The notes beneath the pieces are model-generated. The model was not told the origin of the DNA, did no database searches, and saw only the letters and a list, made by a program, of their open reading frames with translations. Positions 58,905-64,000 of a stretch of DNA of 64,000 bases are shown here, piece by piece (position 1 is the first letter of the stretch; every line of letters begins with the position of its first letter). The DNA is from Siderastrea radians (taxonomy: Eukaryota; Cnidaria; Anthozoa; Scleractinia; Rhizangiidae). The position numbers and the translations under genes were made by a program. The DNA lies in NCBI GenBank assembly GCA_964017195.1, contig OZ024889.1:67096358-67160357 (forward strand), read 5' to 3'.

Positions 58905-60095
58905 TCTACCTTCTTTCCTTGCCTCCTTTAATCTTTCCATCGATCTGTGCTTTTCTCTTTTGATGTAATTCGTTTGGAATGTCTTCGAACATCTGTAAAC
59001 GGTGCCTTTAAGTTTGCGCCCTTGTTTGAATACTCGCTCCTTGTCCGAAAATCTCAGGAAGCGTGCAATAATCGTACGGCCGCCATCTCCACTGTCGTTC
59101 TTTGGCTTGCCTAACCTGTGTACTTGCTGGAACTCGATGTTCTTGGCGTCCAAGGACGTTTTCAAGAAAGTCCACGAGGACATCTTTGGTCTCCTCGCTT
59201 TGACTTGATGTTGCATTGTGTTGGGACGCTTCTGCAATTCCTTCAAATTTTAGGTTTTCCCTTCGGCTATACGCCTCTAAATAGAGAGTTTTCTTATGAA
59301 ATTCATCAATTTCTCCCTTGCTTTTATCCAAGCTGCTTTGAAATTTGCTAATATGTTCATCAGCGAGTGTAGTATTTGTTTTCATGTACGTGAATTTTTT
59401 AGTCAAGATTCTTCTGCTTGCCGTTGACGGTCGGGAGTCGATATCAATTTTCATGAGAGAAATCTTGCTTTGTAAACTTTTCACTAGATTCCCTGTGTTG
59501 TTTAATTCCTCCATTTTCGTGTCAAGACTGCATAGTCTTGCAAGGATGTGGTCTAATTTCTCTGCAAGTCTTCGGTTAGTTTCGAAGCGGCCATTACCAT
59601 GATTACTTCGCGTTCGTCATCTGAGATCCTCGGGTCTGGAGAGTTTGTTTCTTTGGCCCGTTTTTCTAATGGAGACGTTTCAAGTGAGCTACTAGATGTA
59701 TTACGGCTGAACTTTCTTTTCGGCGTTACATATAAAGACGAATACTCTATAGAACGCCAGAAAGATAGACAATAGGAAAGCGGTGGACGGAGCTTAAAAA
59801 TTTGTCTCTTCACTCGACCATGCTCTCCCCAGACCAAGGTTTCGACTTCACACAAAACTGTCCTTTCTTCTAAAAGTTTTCCAAAACACGATTTAGTGAG
59901 ATCTTTTCGTGAGAGGTCCATCTTAGCGGTCCGTATAGGAAAATTCGGTCCGCTCAGGGAACCAATCAGAAAGCTCCTTTTCAATGCGGACCAATTCAGT
60001 GATATAATATTATGGGGTAATGGAAGTTTTACGGCCGAAATCCTGCAGTTAACGGTAAGTTTTTCAACTGAGTGTCGCCAAAAATCTAGCGCCAC
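58905..60095 (-). pseudogene. LINE ORF1-like relic, copy 2
   Basis: Same three broken frames as 45885-47075. The break near 59570 is shared with copy 1, so the gene was dead before the duplication. A further one-base loss near 58993 in this copy alone replaces the EDIPNELHQ end. Confidence 0.75.
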
Positions 60096-60449
60096 CCATT
60101 GAACCAGTCAGAAATCGAAGTAAACCAAAACCAATTGTGACTGTTGAGCAGGAACTTTCCCGCGCTTGACGCTAGATACACGTACGTAACTTGAGTTCTG
60201 ATTGGCTCAATGTGTTTTTGGGTCGTTGTGATTGGTCAGCGTAATTGAATTAGTTTTGGTTTTACCACACTCAGTTGAAAACCGCCCTAATAATAATAAG
60301 TACTGTATATTTTCTATTATCAATGAAACATTTATAAAACAGCCCTGAAACAGTTTCGCACACGCATGGTGCAAATTTTGACACTGAAGTATGAGTGCCC
60401 TAATGAGTTTTATTTTAATACCTTCAAACTGGTTTTTTTAAACTCAATA

Positions 60450-60450
<1 letters not shown>

Positions 60451-60493
<43 letters not shown>

Positions 60494-60498
60494 ATAGT
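60451..60498. repeat. (AGT)n microsatellite, copy 2
   Basis: About 46 bases, roughly half the length of the array at 47427-47521. Confidence 0.95.
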
Positions 60499-60925
60499 AT
60501 GCTTGTATGTTTCAATTATTAATGAAAATTTTGGTTATGATCCTCCAAATATTTTTTCTTGCTCGCTATTGGACAAAATTCGTCACTCGTCAACAGGGAT
60601 ACTATAGTACGAGATTAAGTAGGAGTGCTTTAATTTAATTTTCCGAAGGAGAAAAGTTCTTAGAGCTGTCGCTTCTTCCTCGCCTGTTGCTGAACAGCGG
60701 AGATGAAGGTTCTTGTTAACGCGTCGTGTGGCACGTGATAATCTAAGGCATGCGCATGCGTGCACTCAAGTCGTAATTGCACTAATCATTGTCGTGCTGA
60801 CTAAGATAACATAGTTTGACTGACTACATGATGAGTTCAAATCATATTACCAGTTCTATCTAAAGGTTCCTTGTGTTTCCAACCGAAGTCACGCAGTGTT
60901 AAAATTTGACTTGAACCTCGTCCTA

Positions 60926-61735
60926 TCATTTAAGGAATATCGGAAAATCATAACCAAACATTTCAGAATCACCGCGAAATATTCGCAGGATGCTATTTAG
61001 TCGCTGTTTGGGAAGCTGTGAATAGAAAAACGGAATTTTTGATGCAGTGCTTGAATTCTTGACTCGAGGAAACGAAACGGTCTCATTCAGACCGGAAATT
61101 TCCAAAACATAACGAGCTTCTTCTTCAAGATTTTCAAATCTTCCGATGAAATCATAGTTGACCCCACAAGGATGGCAGAGTTTATCATATGCTTGCCAGT
61201 GTTCGTTGCAAAACTTTCCACCATCTTTGACTTTCACAACGTAGTTAGCAAACTCGTCAAATGTTATATTTGTTTCTTCCGGTTTCATACCCTGTCTGTA
61301 CCTCGAGACGATATCGGGTCCCCATAAAGAGTAAAAAGCTGGGTCATTGTTGTAAAATTTATCAGTGTAAGCGGATAGGAGCCGCTCGAAAGGTTCTCGC
61401 ACAAACACAAACTTGAAATATGTTCTCAGCATTCTCTCTGCTTTATCCTGGGGGTAACTGGACAAAAATTTAAAGTTTCTTTCATTGTGAATCCAGTATG
61501 CAGGTTCTGACTGATTGAGCTGTGCACGTACCATTACTGTTTTCCATTGTGTACACGCAATTTTTGGAATGTAACAAAATAATATTTTGAATTTTTCGTT
61601 GACAATGATATTTTCAAGTCCACGAGTGTTCAAGGATTTGTTGACTCGGTTATTCCTTCTGCAGAATTCTCTCATAGTTGCTTGTCTTTCTAAGTTCATC
61701 ACTTCAATGGTTTTTGGCGGTTCCACAGTGCTGGG
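60926..61735 (-). CDS. Carbohydrate sulfotransferase, catalytic exon, copy 2
   Basis: 266 codons, open, six amino-acid differences from copy 1: D20E, S27R, D29N, E30K, F116L and I121T (numbered from the copy 1 ATG). The phosphosulfate loop IPKIACTQWK is unchanged; F116L and I121T fall in and next to the 3'-phosphate motif (VREPFERLLSAYTDK). The position of the copy 1 ATG is GTG here, so this protein must start in an upstream exon, predicted about 13 kb from 52887 and so outside the window (near 65.8-66.0 kb). The acceptor tract ending ttttctag is intact. Both copies could be active; none of the catalytic marks is lost. Confidence 0.87.
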   Translation of the reverse strand, partial: PSTVEPPKTIEVMNLERQATMREFCRRNNRVNKSLNTRGLENIIVNEKFKILFCYIPKIACTQWKTVMVRAQLNQSEPAYWIHNERNFKFLSSYPQDKAERMLRTYFKFVFVREPFERLLSAYTDKFYNNDPAFYSLWGPDIVSRYRQGMKPEETNITFDEFANYVVKVKDGGKFCNEHWQAYDKLCHPCGVNYDFIGRFENLEEEARYVLEISGLNETVSFPRVKNSSTASKIPFFYSQLPKQRLNSILRIFRGDSEMFGYDFPIFLK

Positions 61736-61889
61736 CTAGAAAAGTAAAGGAGATATAGAAAGTTACTTTTTGGATGAGTGTGCACAGCACGGCTCACCGT
61801 AGGTCAGCACGAGTGGTGTCTAGCTCTGGCTTTGTCTCTTTGATTTATTTTTTGCACTTTGCTCCATGGGGGAATGTAGAAGTGATGAC

Positions 61890-62165
61890 GTTTTCTGGAA
61901 AAACGTGCTCACATGCACATTTGTTCCTCACCACGAACTAGTCACGCAAGAAATGAACATGACTTGTCAAGACTGGCCATTGAAGTATAATCTTGATAAC
62001 TCGAACCTTTGCAGAAACGATGGAGGTTTCTGGAAAAGCGTGCTTACATGCATATTTGTTATGCACGACGAGCCAATCACGCAAGAAAAAAAAATTGATT
62101 TGTCAAGATTGGCCATTGAAGCTTTTTGTATGTATTACAGTATAATCCTGATAACTCGAACCGTT
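61890..62165. repeat. 135-bp tandem repeat, copy 2
   Basis: Duplicate of 49278-49555. Confidence 0.85.
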
Positions 62166-62414
62166 AGGTAAAACACGCATAAAACGTTTAGAGATATCAA
62201 GTTATCGGAGGTGTAAATGAAAAAATGAGTCAGCGAGAATTTCGAGATGAAAGGGTTCGAGTTGTCAAGATTTCACTTTATTACGCTTTACTAAGCACGA
62301 CCACATGTCAAGCAACACGTCCTGTCACGCTCGTAACGTGTCGAAATGTTTTGGCGTTCATGAACTGTGAAAACCTGTACTTTCTAATTTTTTTAGATAG
62401 CAATCACAGTATTT

Positions 62415-62950
62415 TGTATCTATAACATCAAAACTTATTTAAAGCCATAAAAATTTAGGCTCATCCCAAGTCCGCAGGCAGACCGATTTTTGTTTTTTGT
62501 TCGTATTAAAGTATTACATGTGCTGCCCTTCATTTCTATTGTAGCCTCTCCACCTTCCTCCGAAAACTACTTTGTCAAAATCAATTCCCTAATGTGTTAG
62601 GTTCTTTCCTTCTCTCGTTTCATTTGGTGCAGTATTTACCGAGAGAGTAATCTCCTTTCCTAAATCTGGAAATAAACTAATTCATTTCAGTCGCGTTGAA
62701 TATTGTCTGTGAGTTTTCAAGTTAGTGATTCCCTGGAAAAAGAACCTGTCATAGATTTGTTATGAAAGTTAGTACAAATATTCAACAAGTCACGTAGGTT
62801 CTAAAAAATGGGGGGGGGGGGGGGTGTCACTGTGCTCGTTTTAGTGGTATACTGCTGACGAATAGAAGGTTTAAGGGCATTTTCAAGTAATAACTACACG
62901 AAGCCAGAATGCTAAGAATTTCCACTGCAGATTGATATTTCATGTATAAG
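62415..62950. other. 535-bp segment present only in copy 2
   Basis: Copy 1 joins agtattttg directly to acttttta (near 49800); copy 2 has about 535 extra bases between the same points, including a G-run at 62811-62824. TIRs or a target duplication are not visible. A ttg microhomology at both edges favours a deletion in copy 1. Confidence 0.75.
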
Positions 62951-63187
62951 TTGACCTTTTACGTATGTATAGCCATCTGTGTCGTACAAAACATGTCCGA
63001 AAAGCTTCAAATTTACTGGACACTCAACAAGAAGATGATGACGACAGTAGCTTGATGTGCTCTCCTCTACCCTAAACGGCTTTTATCGCAGGATTTCTTT
63101 AAACTGTGCAAAATCTGATCATAGCTTTTTGCCAACTTTTTTGTTTTGCGTTTGGAACACTGTCCTGATTGAATTTGCACAATAAAA

Positions 63188-63350
63188 AATGGGGGTCACC
63201 GTGTCCGATTAGGAGAAAACGGCTCCTTATTTGTCTGGACAACTCAGTTTTCATAGAAAACCTACCGAGTTCAGAACGCGCTCGCGCGCTCATGCGCGCA
63301 CGCAAAAATTGATGTGCAGAAAGGATGCGCAATGCTATTGAATGGAATCG
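63188..63350 (+). repeat. Dispersed repeat, plus orientation, copy 2
   Basis: Duplicate of 50040-50215 with a small deletion around gcgcgcac. Confidence 0.75.
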
Positions 63351-63539
63351 GTTTGAATTTGACACTTAGTCAATAACACCTTACGTTCTGTCATTTCTGC
63401 AGATAAGGTAAATTACACAAAAATTCAACAAACCTGAGTCAATCCTGGCGAGTTGATGCCTATAAATTGAAATTTAAAAAGGTGAAATTGTTAACATTGC
63501 AAAATACGCTAAAACATCTTTGATATCTGGCTTCCTCCA

Positions 63540-63610
63540 TTTTTTTTTTCAGGCTTTCTTTTTGCAACAGCAAGAGTTGGGTCATAAGTGCGATGATTTT
63601 CCTTTTTATG
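63540..63610 (+). repeat. SINE tail-only fragment, copy 2
   Basis: Duplicate of 50392-50465 with a longer T-run. Confidence 0.6.
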
Positions 63611-64000
63611 TTTGTGTCCCCAGTTAGCATGTATACTAAATTATTTTGACACACTTAATAATGTTATTATTATTATTATGATCTTCTTCACATTTAATAA
63701 GTCCAGTAAGTCACCCACTGGGCTCAAAATGGCGCTTTGTAGTAAAGTAAACATCACAAGAAAGTTAACCTGGTTATTCACTGAAGATATGGATATCGGC
63801 GAGGTAAATATCCATCACTCTTCACTGACACTGAGGTAAATAATAATTCTTTTAGTATATGCCATATGTATAAGTGAATAACCATACCCCAAAATTATGT
63901 TGTTTTTTGATAAATGGTCAATTCAAAAAGCTGCACAAGACAACTGCTGCTTCGCTATGAGGTAAATAGCAAACGCTATCTCGAGCCGGGTTAAGTAGCC

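Larger units (their letters stand above)
56869..64000. repeat. 13.0-kb tandem duplication unit, copy 2 (partial)
   Basis: Repeats copy 1 from 43847 onward and runs off the window end (64000 equals about 50858). It has its own changes: a GPCR stop, a shorter (AGT)n, no MITE near the sulfotransferase, and an extra 535 bases at 62415-62950. Confidence 0.9.

Noticed and set aside
58714..58968. Plus-strand frame with ESNPRPLRNRCSALTNC
   Set aside because: Antisense reading of the SINE tRNA-like head in copy 2.

Overview
This is nuclear DNA of a cnidarian, most likely a stony coral. The evidence is AT-rich DNA with short spliced genes, crowds of miniature inverted-repeat transposons, tRNA-derived SINE copies, remnants of several LINE and DNA-transposon families, a STAND NTPase with TPR repeats of the kind expanded in anthozoans, and a single-exon class A GPCR. 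The species assignment is an inference from family content and was not searched. Only about 5 kb of the 64 kb is convincingly host coding sequence.

Layout. (1) 1-6985, 14428-19427 and 19428-22745 are three diverged copies (A, B, C) of one noncoding-looking repeat unit. Because they are alignable, B and C act as empty-site controls that show exactly what inserted where. Unit A is split by a 4.1-kb composite retrotransposon insertion (1875-5982, 15-bp target duplication) made of three RTE-like pieces, one inverted. One piece is broken by a Mutator-like element that itself carries a smaller relative. A SINE with an 18-19 bp target duplication lies at 6510-6732. (2) 8395-12196 is a ZMYM1-type hAT element with a deleted transposase. 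(3) 23131-27546 and 28173-30233 are two TIR elements of probably one superfamily; the first carries THAP and PYxFE-type remnants. A 460-bp tetranucleotide satellite lies between them.

(4) 30679-34980 is the best gene of the window: a five-exon STAND NTPase-TPR gene whose splice phases all agree (735 aa). It starts 445 bp downstream of a TIR element. (5) 35-43.4 kb is gene-poor and holds tandem repeats, a CR1-like LINE end, nested MITEs and a nearly perfect spacerless 2x98 bp palindrome. (6) 43847-56868 is a 13.0-kb unit duplicated in direct tandem from 56869 past the window end. The unit holds the 3' half of a GPCR gene, tRNA-like elements, a LINE ORF1 relic and a Golgi-type carbohydrate sulfotransferase. 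The left breakpoint cuts the GPCR, so copy 1 keeps an intact receptor (43487-44395), copy 2 has only a truncated pseudogene with a stop, and the sulfotransferase exists in two near-identical open copies.

The host genes show no operon-like logic. What links them is duplication: the sulfotransferase doubled, the GPCR half-doubled, and repeats inserted before or after duplication give a relative chronology.
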